In this document: positions 1 through 12,640 of the stretch, in pieces
Layout: every line of letters begins with the position of its first letter
Position numbering within the stretch: position 1 is the first letter of the stretch
From: Muraenolepis orangiensis
Lineage: Eukaryota > Chordata > Actinopteri > Gadiformes > Muraenolepididae
DNA: 64,000 bases
Direction: 5' to 3'
Assembly (NCBI GenBank): GCA_027704905.1
Contig: CM051002.1
Span: forward strand, 3,631,086-3,695,085
Position numbers and translations under genes: made by a program
Notes under the pieces: model-generated
Seen by the model: only the letters and a program-made list of their open reading frames with translations
The model's database searches: none
What the model was told of the DNA's origin: nothing

Positions 1-115
1 CTATTATTTTTGTTACCATTTGCCGCCAAATTAGACGAGAAACATACGAACATAACAAACAGTACACACATAGGGGTACCTGCATGGTATAATATATCGA
101 TTTTTTCATCACATT

Positions 116-428
116 GGGGCAGCAGTACCTGTTGGGACGTGGCTTGGGAACAGGAGGGTTGCCGGTTCCAGTCCCCGAAACGGACCAAGTACGCAGTTAA
201 AACTGGTACTTGGATTAAAGGTGCCAGTTTGCCTCCTGGGCATTGCCAAAGTGCCCTTTAGCAAGGCACCAGACCCCTACACTCTTCCCCGGGTGCTGTA
301 TAAACACAATAGCGGCCCCCACTGCTCCTTATACTAGGATTGGTTAAATGCAGGGAAACAAATGTCACTTTGTCTGTACAAGTAGGTAACCAATAAAGAT
401 TCAATCCTTCAGATTTAGATTCAGATTG
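116..428 (+). mobile_element. tRNA-derived SINE, family A (long form)
   Basis: The head (ggggcagcagtacctg) and box B-like ccggttccagtcccc are followed by ggtgccagtttgcctcc, caaggcaccagacccctac, tgctccttatactagg and an ACCAATAAAGATTCAATCC end. This form contains an extra hairpin segment (ccaagtac ... gtacttgg) missing from the copies at 10322 and 29806. Confidence 0.75.
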
Positions 429-903
429 TAATTGATTGAGAGTCCCCTGAGCTAAATCACTAGCGCCCCTCGCCATAGGAAACAATTAAAACATGTTTTG
501 CACCGCGGATATGCAATCGTAACAGCATGACTGGGCACTATAGGACCAAATAGGGGACATGCGGGGCAGACAGACGGAGTTTCCCATTTGGTGAAAACCC
601 CTCTAGTAGTTTTTCCCATGGAATGTGCCAATCTATGGAATGGGGTATCCCTGCCGCTATCTTGAAGGGCACTCCTTAGGAGAACAAGGGTTGTGTCGAC
701 ATCTGCTTGGTTTTTCTGCCCCCATCATATGGGTCAGGTCTACGATCGTCTACTGGATCCCAGGCTTGCATCTCTGACACACATACGTGTGTGTGTGTGT
801 GTGTGTGAGTTTTTCCGCAGGAAGGTGGAGGGCCGGTCATTTCAAGATGAAAACGTCGGGGGATAAATCTCGGGGATAAAGATCTGATAGGACCAGGATG
901 AAG

Positions 904-1028
904 GAAGTGGGGAGAGGAGGAGGAGGATGAGGAAGAGTAGGAGGAGGAGGAGGAGGGAGAAGGGAGGAGGGGGGCCTCCTCCCTTCTCCCTCCTCCCTTC
1001 TCCTTCTCCTCCTCCTCCTCCTCCTCAG
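904..1028. repeat. Polypurine/polypyrimidine inverted repeat
   Basis: A (GGA)-rich purine run is followed by its complementary pyrimidine run. A perfect 20-bp arm (951-970) pairs with 975-994 around a 4-base loop. Confidence 0.9.
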
Positions 1029-1131
1029 TCAGTCAGCAACAGACACAGATGGATTGCGGGAGCTGCTGTGTTAATTGGTGATTCATTTCAGGAGAGGGTG
1101 AAGGGGAAACAGTAAAATGGCATAAGGCGGG

Positions 1132-1363
1132 AGGGGCGTGTTTGTGTTGTGTGTGTGATGTGTGTGTTGTGTGTGTGTGCGTGTGTGCGTGTGTGTGTTT
1201 ATGCGTGTGTGTGTTTGTGTAAGAATATCGTTTAAAAAACTATTAGTAGCCCATATGACCATCTTAGCTTGTTTACATGTTGTGTATGTGTTAATGCATG
1301 TGTCTCAGTAATGTGTGTGTGTGTATATATATATTTATATGCAGGTTTCTGTATGTGTTTGTT

Positions 1364-1400
<37 letters not shown>

Positions 1401-1473
1401 GAGTATGCATGCATGCATGCACGTCTATAATTGTGTGTGTATTTTTGTGTGAACACGTGCAAGCGTGTGTCCA

Positions 1474-1534
<61 letters not shown>

Positions 1535-1550
1535 CATGTATATGTATATG

Positions 1551-1600
<50 letters not shown>

Positions 1601-1698
1601 GTTTCTGTATGTGTTTGTTTGAGTGTGTGTGTGAGAGTGCATGCATGCGCATCTATATTTGTGTGTGTGTTTGTTTGTGCCCACGTGCAGGCATGTAA

Positions 1699-1734
<36 letters not shown>

Positions 1735-1760
1735 ATGTGTGTGTGTGTGTGCCTCTCCCC
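1132..1760. repeat. Compound (TG)n/(TA)n microsatellite region
   Basis: Blocks of (TG)n alternate with (TA)n at about 1515-1600 and short spacers such as gtttctgtatgtgtttgttt, which occurs at 1345 and 1600. Reading frames across it are repeat artefacts. Confidence 0.9.
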
Positions 1761-2212
1761 TGCTTATTCAGTTTAATAAGAGCAATAGTAGAATAAGCCG
1801 TTGATCTTCCCTTCCGACTCCGGCCGTTTACACCAAGCTACTTTCAGATTAATATTTTTTCTCCAACTCAGCAAACTTGCCAAGCCTGCTGTCAGCCACA
1901 CACAGGCTGCCATTACTCCGCTAATGAAATGTGATTTAGCCCTAACATGGTCACTCAGAGAGCAATGAGCAAGCTGCTTGCTTCACTACATTTACCCTAA
2001 TGAATCCCTATGGGCTTTATGTGACAGCTCAAATAATATGGGATTTTTTCCACCCTGTACTTATATGGAAGGCGATGAATGCTTGCACGTGGACTATAGA
2101 GGAAAATTGTTTTAATTGAAATAAATGTACTCACTTAAGTGGCAGTTACATTTTCATACAACAACAGTAGTACAGGCTACAACACGTGCACACTGTTGTA
2201 CAACATCAAAAT
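1761..2212. other. No gene recognised
   Basis: Unique-looking, moderately A/T-rich sequence without ORF or repeat that I can identify. Confidence 0.5.
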
Positions 2213-2447
2213 CAAAATCTAAATCTGGAGGATTTAATCCTCTTTATTAGTCACATACATGTACACACACACACACACTGACATTTGTTTCTCTGAAAGT
2301 AACCCATCCTAGTATAAGGAGCAGTGGACAGCTATTGTATATACAGCGCCCAGGGATCAGTGAAGAGGTATGGTGTTTCGGGGACTTAAACCAGGCGACC
2401 TTCTGGTTCCCAAGCCAAGTCCCAACAGACTGAGCTATCTTTATATC
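2213..2447 (-). mobile_element. tRNA-derived SINE, family A
   Basis: A reverse copy. The tail (tggaggatttaatcctcttt) is at the left and the head (ggttcccaagccaagtccc ... gactgagctatct) is at the right. Confidence 0.75.
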
Positions 2448-2548
2448 CTACAACTCAATAAGAGGTTGTTGTTCCCCTGTGTGTACGTGGGTTTTTTTTC
2501 CACTCGCTGACTATGCTTCTGTAGGTCTAGTGTGGACTATTGTAATTT

Positions 2549-2755
2549 GGGGGGCAGTAGCTCAGTGGATAAGGACTTCGCTTGGGAGCCGCAAGGTTCA
2601 AGACCCGGAAACACCAGGTTACTTCCTAAGTTGCACCCCCTACACTGCTCCCCGGGCGCTGTACTAATGGCTGCCCACTGCTCCTAACACTAGGATGGGT
2701 CAAATGCAGAGAACTAATTTCCCTCTGGTTAAAATCAATTAAAAAAAATATATCT
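2549..2755 (+). mobile_element. tRNA-derived SINE, family A
   Basis: The best-preserved head: gggcagtagctcagtgg fits Pol III box A and aggttcaagaccc fits box B. The body has tgctccccgggcgctgta and ctaggatgggtcaaatgcag. Confidence 0.78.
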
Positions 2756-3269
2756 CAGTGGCAGCCGGATGGCACAAGTTGGGTGGTTCGGCTGGAAAAA
2801 ACCCAAATGGCTAATGCCTCACCTCCCTTTTATCCATAGAGGAGCTTTCTGAGATGCAGGTTTATCACCATATTGTTGAAGTGGTGAACTGTGGAGATAG
2901 ACAGCATAACCCCCAGCACAGTAATATTTATTTTTGGGTGAATTCATGTTTTATTTTTATTACATACTTGGAATTGATTGACAGTCCCTTGAGTTCAATC
3001 TCGAGCGCCCCCTCGCCATAGGAAACAATTCCAAATTGTTTTTACACTGTTTGATCTATCAGCCATTTAAAAAAAAACATGGCCATCTATTGTTGTTAAA
3101 CCCATTTAAACTAAAGCCAATAGTTGCCCGGTCTGGGTTAATAAGCCCTTGAGACGGTCTCTCCTGACTTCACTAAAACCTTCTGGTATGGTACCATTTC
3201 ACCCCAGACCTGTGTCGTCCTTTTAAAAGGACTTTGCATTTCACCTGCCATGTGCACACACCACTCCAC

Positions 3270-3820
3270 ACTCCATCAATATGTATGTATTATTTGAATT
3301 GCCTCATTTGCAATGAGCACAATGGAATGCTTACTCCCCATTCCCTCCCGCAGTATACATTTCCTACAACAAACTATACAAAACTATACAATACTATACT
3401 AAACAATATTATACTGTAAACAACACTATATAGTACCTATAATATGCTATACTATATATTTATACTATATATATACTATAAACAAATCGATATACTATAC
3501 TATGTACAAAACGTTATACTAATCACAACACTAAACTATAACAGTACTGTACCCAATAAAAAATTCAAAAAAGTGACTGATAGATGATGTAAACGTATGG
3601 TGAATAAAAAAAAAGCATGTTAAAGTGCCAGTAGTGCAGCAGCATCATGAATACAGTGCAGTACAGTGCAGAACCATGCAGTAACTGTATTGAGTTCAGA
3701 AAGTCCAGCTAAAGTATGTGATAGTGTAATGTAATATGGATGACAATGTTATGATAGTGGCAGCACTCCTAGCAGTTCAGTAGGCACACCTGTGGATATG
3801 CCTGTGGATACAAAAGATAT
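3270..3820 (-). mobile_element. LINE 3'-end fragment (same 3' UTR family as 10862-11112)
   Basis: Contains, on the + strand, caatggaatgcttactcccc followed by an A/T-rich (CTATA)-like stretch. Then come aagtgactgatagatgatg, agtgccagtagtgcagcagc and gtggcagcactcctagcagt. The same blocks occur in the same order at 25336-25660 and, reversed, at 54598-54992. Confidence 0.7.
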
Positions 3821-3859
3821 ATCCTTCAATCCCAGTAGTCCTTAAGGTATGGATGCAGG

Positions 3860-4393
3860 GGATCAGATCAGCAGATGTGTATTGCTTCTCTCTCTCTTTT
3901 CCGGTTTGTTTTGTCATCTTCAGGCTTTTTTGTTCAGCCCCAAGTCCAGCCTCAACAGAGCACACATGTAGGTGGTGTACAACATACATAATACATCACA
4001 CACATCAATCACTTGACATAATATATACTGTATATAGTTCAATGTTGATCCGAAAATATCCGAGGGGCTCACGATCAGCCCCCCCAAAGAATTGTTTCTG
4101 TCACAAGCCATTCAAACCAGCCGTCCCTGGTCATTCTCCTCTCCTTCTGAGGACCACAAAGCTGTGGTCTTTTATTTCATTCCAGGTGCACAAGGCTGAA
4201 TGATCCATCAATGTTAGTCGTGGCAAAGTGGCATGTTACCCAACACAAGACCTGGGGTGCATTGTACATGGCCAAGAGGACACATCTAAACAACCTCAAA
4301 GTGTTCCAGCCTGTATTTTTACCTTTAAAGGGCCAAGGGATGACAATCAGCTTTTTAAAGGTTGTTTTTTTTATGAAATGGAAAAAGCTTGTT

Positions 4394-4428
<35 letters not shown>

Positions 4429-5815
4429 ACACAAGTGTGGAGAAGCTACAGATGATTGACAGTGGGCATTGCGTTATTGCCCATGTGTCTGTTTCTGTAT
4501 TCGTCCACCTTTACTGACCTGAATGAACGTGTCCAAGGATAGATGGATGGATGGATGGATGGATGGATGGATAGAGGGATGGACAAATGGATAGATGGAT
4601 GGATGGATGGATGGATGGATGGATGGATGGATGGATGGATGGATGGATGGATGGATGGATGGATGGATGGATGGATGGATGGATGGATGGATGGATGGAT
4701 GGATGGAGGTCCCCGTTCCATGTTGAAAAGCTTTGAGGGGAGCAGCTGCTGCTGGATCTTTTCCAGTCGTACCCGCCACTTCTGTTTATTGCTCTAAGAA
4801 GATCCCAACCGGCACAACAGGGGTATTGACGACAGGGGAACACGATTATGAAGCTGTATCTTTATGTTAATCAAAGACGAGACGCGATGCTAGACATGGT
4901 ATTTATGGATGGATTACGCCGGCTCTGAGATGCGGCTGATGAAGGCTTCACCGTAAAGCGTGTGTATGTGTGTTTGATGGCTTTGCATCACGAGAATTTG
5001 AAAAAGGAGGTTTCACATGTTGTCACAGCAATCAGTGGTTCTATTCAAAATAGTCATGTCAGTTGTGTGTGCGTGCATGAGTCATCCTCTTGACAGGGTG
5101 AAAGTGAACCCCTGAATGTACACATGTAAGCATGTCCAAGCATGCATGTTCCCGCATGAGTGGGCAACAATTTCATGTCAAACAACCAAACAACTAGGCC
5201 AGTAATTCAATGTTATAATTTATTCATCCTTGAATTTAATCGACTCATCGTGATGCCCAGTTTTATTGTCTAAATGAATTAAGATGAGAAGATATGCACT
5301 TACAAATATAAAATATGAGGTATATATTAAAATAAAAATAGTTTTAGTCCTTTCCGATACTTCCATATTCCCATGTACTTTAGTGTGATATCGCCTAGTT
5401 AGACTGTTTAGAATGTAATTTGGAGTTCATAAGCATCATGTGATATTTATGGATATTGTGTCAAAATACTCCATAATTATCATGATAATATATATTTTTT
5501 TGTTCAATATTGCCCAGCCCTGTCCCAAACACATCCACCCAGTTATGCATGCCTTTGTCTATAGGAACTACTACTAGATGTAGGTCTATAGGTGTGACAT
5601 CACACTGCAGTCGGCAAATGGGAACAGAGCGTTTTTGTTCCGGGGAGAGAGAGCGAAGAGAGGAGAGTGGCCTCTAGTTGGCTCTCACTGCCTGCTGGTA
5701 GTTTTACTAGTTTCACTTCTCCGCCATTTGGCATCTGTCTCTTCAGCTTCCATTTCCATTGCTGCCCGTCTCAGTGTGAAGTCTCACTACTGCTCGGCAC
5801 CACTCTCTCCCTGCC
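3860..5815. other. No gene recognised, apart from (GGAT)n at 4541-4707
   Basis: Contains a (GT)n run at 4400-4427 and, near 5500, a gcccagccct end that may be an old hAT-like terminus. No coding signal. Confidence 0.5.
4541..4707. repeat. (GGAT)n tetranucleotide array
   Basis: About 40 units with a few variants near 4572-4596. Confidence 0.97.
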
Positions 5816-6120
<305 letters not shown>

Positions 6121-6539
6121 GACCCACCTTGTTAATACTTGAAAGCTGTTCCCATCAGAGAGCTCCAGGAGCTCCAGTGAAACATGGCAGCAGACGCAAC
6201 GCTTTACCGACTTAAGAGGATCAATGGGATGCGGAGAACTAGAGAGAACAAGAACAGTCCTTTGCCGCATGTTTCTCTTTGTTGGTGATTAACATGTGAA
6301 AATATGAATTGTATTTTCATTGCTATGTACATTAAGTACATAATGTACATAATGGAGCCATGAGCAGGACTAACTGAGTACGGTTGTCTTTTAGCAGCAT
6401 AGCTTTGACTGACAAAATTCAGCATGACTGAATAAATGTGTGGATCAAATAAGACATAAAGATATAAGATAAATGTTTAGAGGCAATTAAACAATGGTAT
6501 TTAATTCGATGGGGAGAGGGGGTAGAGTGGTACAGAGTT

Positions 6540-8090
6540 CAGGGAGATGCAGGAGATGCCTGCTTTACTTGGAACAAAGGTTTCTGTAGCGCCTCCCGGA
6601 GAGGAGGAGGGCAAACAGTCCATGGTTGGGGTGAGAGGTGTCTCTGACAATTTGACGTACCTTCTTCAGACACCGTTTGTGATGAGTTGTCTTTAGTCTT
6701 TAGTCTTTTGCGTTGGGCAGTTTTCACCAAACTCTGCAGCGCTTTCCAGGTCTGAGACAGTGTAGTTGCCATACCACACTGTGATGCAGTTGGTGAGGAT
6801 GCTTTCAATGGCACACCGATAAAAGTTCACCAGAATCTGAGGGGACAGGTGGGTCTCCTCAGGAAAAAGAGACGCTGGTGAGCCTTCTTGACCAGTAAGG
6901 CAGTGTTAAGGGTCCTAGAAAGGTCCTGGTAGATGTGGACCCCCAGGAATTTAAAGCTGGAGACACGCTCGACTTCATCCCCGTTGATGAGGATGGGGGC
7001 GTGTGCGCCAGCTCTGGTCTTTCTGAAGTCCACGATGAGCTCCTTGGTCTTCTTGGTGTTGAGGGCCAGGTTGTTGTCAGTGCACCATGCCACCAGGTGC
7101 TGGACCTCCCCCCTGTAGGCTGCCTCATCGTTGTTTTTGATGAAGCCCACCACCGTTGTGTCGTCTGCAAATTTGATGATGGTTTGTACCATGTACAGGA
7201 GTGCAGTCGTGGGTGATGAGGGAGTAGAGGAGAGGGCTCAGCACACAGCCCTGGGGGAAGCCAGTGTCAGGATGAGATTGTCTAACCTGACTGACTGGGG
7301 TCTGTTGGTTAGGAAGTCCTTTAACCAGTTTCAAATAGAGGGGTTAATGTCAAAAGTCTTGGAGGTGGTCTTAATATACACTGGGACAACAGCCTGAGCT
7401 AGTGACATGTTGAAAATGTCAGTAAGGACCTCGTCAGCTGCTCAGCGCGACCAGGGATGCCATAAGGACAAGCTGCCTTATGTGTATTTGTTCTGCTCAC
7501 ACATCTATCGGGGAGAGGGTTAGGGGTTGGTGATCAGCCCTAGTGGGCAGTTTGTGGATGTACCGGTTGAGCTTGTCAGGGAGAATGGTTGAGGGGGGTT
7601 GTTGGAGAGTTCAGCTTTTGTTAATGGCAGAGTAAAGTTCCTTCATAGCTAGCTTAGCGTTACAATCTGGAGGTATGTAAACCGCAGTTATAATGGTGGC
7701 TGTAATTTCCCTGGGTTGGTAAAAGGGTCTACAGTTAACCATTACATATTCCACGTTAGAAGAGCAGTGGCTCTCAATGGTGGTGGTGTCTGTGCACCAA
7801 GCCTTGTTAATGTAAATGCACAAACCTTCACCCCTGGTTTTACTGGCGCCCTCAGCTGATACGTCTGCTTTGTGTAGAGTGAGCCCTGTTAGCTCAATAG
7901 CACTGTTGGCGATTCCGCTGTTTAGCCATGTTTCTTTGAAAATCATGATGTTGCAATCCATAATCCATTTACGGTTGATAATCGGCTCCATCAATTTTGT
8001 TCGCCAGAGACCGTCCATGGGCAAAGAAAATGCTGGTTAGCGACAGGCGATGTAGGTTAGCTCTTAGCTTAGCTCATAGCCCTCGGCTTC
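6540..8090 (-). mobile_element. L2/CR1-type LINE fragment with internal deletion
   Basis: Read on the - strand. The upstream part (8024 to 7611) encodes an APE-like endonuclease fragment (MIFKETWLNSGI, KTRGEGLCIYIN, AVYIPPDCN). The downstream part encodes RT: GFPQGCVLSPLLYSL near 7270, KFADDTTVVGF near 7165 and FKFLGVHI near 6940. A C-terminal piece follows at 6539-6830. Only about 200 bp separates the endonuclease from RT motif B, where about a kilobase is expected, so the centre has been deleted. Frames change several times and no complete ORF remains. The phrasing fits the L2/CR1 group of fish LINEs; I cannot separate Maui-like from Rex1-like with confidence. Confidence 0.85.
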
Positions 8091-9986
8091 CCCTCCTATG
8101 TTTTTGTTTTCTCGATGATGCTACTCCTACCACTTTTTTAAATAGCAGCTTCCACACAATACTTTACCTCCCTGGTCCCGAGAATGGGGAACTTCAGATG
8201 TGTGTATATTGGTGAAGGGGGAGGGCAGAACTTTCAATAGAAGGATATCTGTTTGCTGTTACATTACATCCGTGTTTAATATAGCCTTGTCAAATTCTTC
8301 ATCAAAATACTCACTAATTTATTCTTCTTGTCTTGGTTGTAGTACTTTTTGTCATGTTCATATTCTTCTTATCCTCGCTCTTGGGACCGTTAACTGACTT
8401 ACACAGCTCATAGGAAGCAAAATAACGTAAATTACGTTAAATGGTTGATATACCGGACATGAAGTCAAACTCATGACCCAATGTTTTGACCCTTTTTGCG
8501 CAACTCGACAGACAGCGAACAAATCCAATGAACAGATGTAGAAGTGAGGTTCAAGCTTTTTACTGCTCTGCTGTCCAAGTGATTCTTATTTTGTAAAACT
8601 GAAAATAAACCAAAAATACAATTTCCAAATTGACCAATTTGTTATTACACATTCTACATACAGTACAGTATGCAGTAGCAGTTTGCATAAACATAAGTAG
8701 CGTTACAACACGATTTCAATTAACATTCTTTAACATATTTACAATTGAGTTATTACTCACAAGCAAAACATTGCCAAGGCATGAACCTTTTCACAAGAGT
8801 TGAATAAGAAAGTTCTGTGGTGAACAGCGAAGTCGTAAACGCATAAAGAGAAAACTTCCTGATTATGTTAAACTCTGATCGCTAACTTTGAAAACTAAAT
8901 GTAAGCCTACCAAAACAGTATCAAATGGTTATTAAAAAACTCAATCTCTGAGTAGATACATTAAAATATGTCATATTTTGGCTTCAAGGTACTTCAGGCT
9001 CCCAAACAAGCTTTGACGCAGGGCAGGCTCAGCGCTGAGCCAGACACCCTGTGGCGTCCTGCATCATCCACTCAAAATATCCGCTGAAAACGATCCAGGA
9101 AGCCTCCTGCCGGCGGTTCTCAGCACATTGTTCACCCCCCATGTGGTGAACAGCCAACAACAAACTGACCCAAACCCTCAGCCTGGTACGCAGAGGCATA
9201 AGAAATATCTGCACCATTTCTGCATGGCTTCCTAGCGTAATTTCTCGGTTTTAAACCGTATTAAATTGTCAACTCAGCCACCATGTTTATCCATTGTTTG
9301 TTTGTGTGGGTATTTGACTATTGTTTTGTGTCTGTGAATTTGCGCTATGTTATATATAGAACGCTGCTTTCTGTCAACATGCTGCAGACCTTTATTACCG
9401 TGACATGGGAGACTCTTTCCTATTGACCCTTTTTAAAGGTCATTATGCAAATGCAGAGATTTGATGTCACCTTGTGGATATGTCCCTGTGCGTGGGGGTT
9501 ATATAACCCTGTACAAAAACACACAGGATAAGGAACGGAATAAAGTGTTAAAGGAATCACCGTGTCCCACAGTGTGAGTGTCAGTTGTGTAATGTGTACA
9601 TTGGTAACAGTTCTGTTGTATTTCATAGAAATATGACCTTGCCGAGGAACCCACTTACTGGATCGATGATATGGAGATGTGGAAGAAGTGTAATTGAAAA
9701 TTGCATATACAAATATATAGTAGAATATCTAGTCCATTATGATAGAAACAGCTTCTTTCCAGATTCTGAATGGATTATATTCATCTCCTGTAACCGGTAA
9801 CATGGTAAATATGATATACATATACATATGGTAAACATGATATATATATAGATATAATACATTTTTTTAGGAGTAAAACAATCCGTGTATTTGTATAGAA
9901 TGCAGGGTTCAAAGATTGGCACGCACTGCAAACGGAGCAGTTATTGTGAAAAAGATTGAAAAAAAAAAAAAAAAGAGATTTATAGA
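8091..9986. other. No gene recognised; possible old solo LTR near 9340-9600
   Basis: A/T-rich. A TATATAA at about 9500, GGAATAAAG at 9537 and gtgtaca followed by ttggtaacag at about 9600 suggest an LTR end, without a second copy to confirm it. Confidence 0.4.
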
Positions 9987-10314
9987 CTAGGGCTGAACGA
10001 TACAGGAAACCCATTACATTGTGATATGATTCATTATTTGTGGGCATGATCAGATTTTTAATTTTCTCTGAAAAAAACGATCAAAACTAAACATTAGTGG
10101 CATTTGGTTTGGGGTCTGTTCCAAACAAATGTTTCCTTTACATCTGGAGAAAAAAAACAACAAAAAGTAGCACTACAATACTTATTTACAATATTTCTAA
10201 TGGTCTGATAAATGTACACGTTTTACCGGTGTCAAAAAATTGCAGCTCCTGCAATTTGGATATTGCACTAGGAGCCAGATTTCAACAGCATTTAGATGAA
10301 TTGTTCAGCCCTTA
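9987..10314. mobile_element. Small hAT-like MITE
   Basis: Terminal inverted repeats agggctgaacgat (left) and attgttcagccct (right) bound about 328 bp of A/T-rich noncoding sequence. The flanks share ttata, so an 8-bp duplication is possible but not clear. The AGGGCTG terminus is common in hAT-type elements. Confidence 0.6.
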
Positions 10315-10321
10315 TATTGAA

Positions 10322-10605
10322 TGGGGGGCAGGATAGCTCTGTTGGGACTTGGGGCTTGGGAAGCGGAAGGTCGCCGGTTTAAGTCCCCGAAACACATGGG
10401 CACTGCCGAAGTGCCGTAGAGCAAGGCACCACACTCCCCCCCCCCCCCCTCTACACTCCACCCCGGGCACTGTATATAAAAATAGCTGCCCACGGCTCCT
10501 TATACTAGGATGGGTTGAAAGCAGAGACACACAATTCACTGTCTGTGTCTACATGTATGAGACTAATAAAAGAGGATTCAAATCCTCTAGATTCTGATTT
10601 AGAAT
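10322..10605 (+). mobile_element. tRNA-derived SINE, family A (short form)
   Basis: Head ggggcaggatagctctgttgg, box B-like ccggtttaagtcccc, then gcaaggcaccacac, a C-run, atactaggatgggttg and a tail ATAAAAGAGGATTCAAATCC. Its tail overlaps the end of the LINE fragment that starts at 10505. Confidence 0.75.
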
Positions 10606-12165
10606 TTAGAATGAACATGGAGACAGTAGGGGCGAGAATAGATGGTCCTACAGATCTCCTCAATGCATGGAAGTGCACACCAAATGATCTTTTCTCTTGC
10701 CTCATGGCCCTCTGGATGGCTTTCTTGTTCTGTGCATTGGTGTTACCGTAGCACACAGTGACCACACCACTGGTCAGGACGCTCTCTACGGTGCCACGGT
10801 AAATGTTCACTAGCAATCGTTGGCCTATTCCGCTTTTCCTGAAGCACCACAGGGCATAAATACAAGATACAAGATACAATATATTTTTATTGGCCTATTG
10901 CAACACAGTACACAGTACACAGGTACAATGGAATGCTTACTCCCCCTTCCCTCTCGCAAAAACAAAAATATAAATATAAATAATATATACAATAAAAATA
11001 AACAAAAAAAGAGCAGCAAAGTGACTGTTAAATGATATGTACATGTGTAGAATGTACAATTTGTTTTGTAACAAAAATCTTTTAAAGCATTTAAAGTGCC
11101 AGTAGTGCAGCAAAGAGGCGCTGGTGGGCCTTCTTCAGCATGATTTCCGTGTTTCGGGTCACGCCAGGTCATCGGAAATCTGTAGCCCTAGGAAACGGAA
11201 ACGGCTGACGACTTCCACCAGTGTCCCATCTAGTGGGTGCCCTGGTGGCTTGTGAATTCCACGATGAGCTCCTTAGACTTGCTGACATTCAGAGCTAGGC
11301 TGTTTTCCTCACACCATCCGTCAGCCGGACAACCTCTCTCTGTACTCCATTTCGTCGTCCTCGCTTATCAGGCCGATGACTGTGGTGTCGTCTGCAAACT
11401 TCCTAATCCGATTATTGCTGTGCGTGGCAGTACAGTCATGTGTGTACAAAGAGTACAGCCGGGGACTGAGGCAGCAGCCTTGGGGTGCTCCGTTGTTGAC
11501 GACCAGAGTGGATGAGATGTTGTTCCCAATCTTCACCACTTGAGGCCTGCCCGTCAGGATGTCCATTATCCAGTTACAGATGGGGGCGCCCAGACCTAGG
11601 TCTCTCAGTTTCAGTTTTTGTTGAACGCCGAGCTGTAGTCAATGAACAACAGTCCGACGTAGGTGTCCCTCCTGTCTAGGTGCTCAAGGGCTGTGTGTAG
11701 TGCCAGGAAGATGGCATCGTCTATAGACCTGTTTGGTCTGTATGTAAACTGGAGTGGATCTAGGAACTCAGGGATGGAAAAGTTAATATGCGACATCCAG
11801 GCACTTCATGGCTATGGATGTTAAAGCCTCTGGACTATAATCGTTGAGGCTTGTTACCTTATTTTTGGGTAACGGCACAAGGTTGTCTATTTGAAGCACG
11901 CTGGGACAACAGACTGCGTTGTCCGTCAACACAGGAGCCAGCTGGTCAGTGCAGGTCTTGAAGACACTGGATGGAACTCCGTCTGGGCTGGCTGGCTTCC
12001 CTGCGTTCACCCTCCTGAAAGTTCTGCAGACCTTGGACTCGGACAGTTGTAGAACGTAGTCCTCTGGGTGAATGTTCAATTTGTTGGTCGGCTCAGAATT
12101 CCCCCTTTGAAAGCGAGCGTAGAACGTGTTCAACTCGTTATGAGACCAAACAGGTGGGACCAAAC
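10505..12165 (-). mobile_element. L2/CR1-type LINE reverse-transcriptase fragment, split by a later insertion
   Basis: On the - strand the order is RRVNAGKPASPDGVPSSV (about 12030), QFTYRPNRSIDDAI (about 11740), LLFIDYSSAFN (about 11625), GAPQGCCLSPRLYSLY (about 11490), RKFADDTTVIGLI (about 11395) and, after an interruption, GIGQRLLVNIYRGTVESVL (about 10800). These are RT motifs 0 to C and the C-terminal part of an L2/CR1 LINE. The endonuclease half is absent, so the copy is 5' truncated. Several frameshifts and stops make it inactive. At 10862-11112 the RT is interrupted by the 3' end of another LINE, joined directly after KKAHQRLF. Confidence 0.85.
10862..11112 (-). mobile_element. LINE 3'-end fragment inserted in another LINE
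   Basis: On the - strand it starts ctgcactactggcac, continues to ggagtaagcattccattg, an AATAAA signal and a (TATCTTG)n tail. It is one of several 5'-truncated copies in the window sharing this 3' UTR. Confidence 0.75.
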
Positions 12166-12387
12166 AGCAACAACTTCTACACCCCCCCCGCCTTCATGGA
12201 AACACAATCACGCTGTATTCTGCAGCTTAGCCGCAGATATGAGGCACTTCTCTGTGGTAGAGAATGCACTCCCACACACATTTTGTACCCAGACAGTCAT
12301 AGATGCAACAACAACAACAACATATTGACATGATGTCGCAAGAGAAGGTTTTTGTGACGATTCCATGTCAATGGAATGGAATATATA

Positions 12388-12462
12388 TACAGTATATATA
12401 TATATATATATGCACACACACACACACACACATATATATATGTATATATATATATATATATG

Positions 12463-12522
<60 letters not shown>
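12388..12522. repeat. Compound (TA)n(CA)n array
   Basis: Two near-identical blocks of (TA)n then gcacacacacacacac, followed by about 40 bp of pure TA. Confidence 0.95.
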
Positions 12523-12524
<2 letters not shown>

Positions 12525-12532
12525 TATATTAG

Positions 12533-12640
12533 GGCTGTCAAAGTTAACGCGTTAACGCATGTGATTGATCTCGAGACTTTAACGCACATTATTTGTTTTT
12601 AGTCCGATTAATCATCGTATCCGGTTTAGACGGCACCTCC
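12533..12640 (+). mobile_element. Terminus of a hAT-like element, fragment
   Basis: Begins agggctgtcaaagttaacg followed by cgttaacgcatgtgatt, a terminus seen widely in fish hAT-like elements. The opposite end was not found. It sits directly after a (TA)n tract. Confidence 0.4.

Noticed and set aside
2549..2620. Functional tRNA gene
   Set aside because: Box A and box B are present, but the sequence does not fold into a full cloverleaf by eye and it continues into a SINE body shared with other copies.
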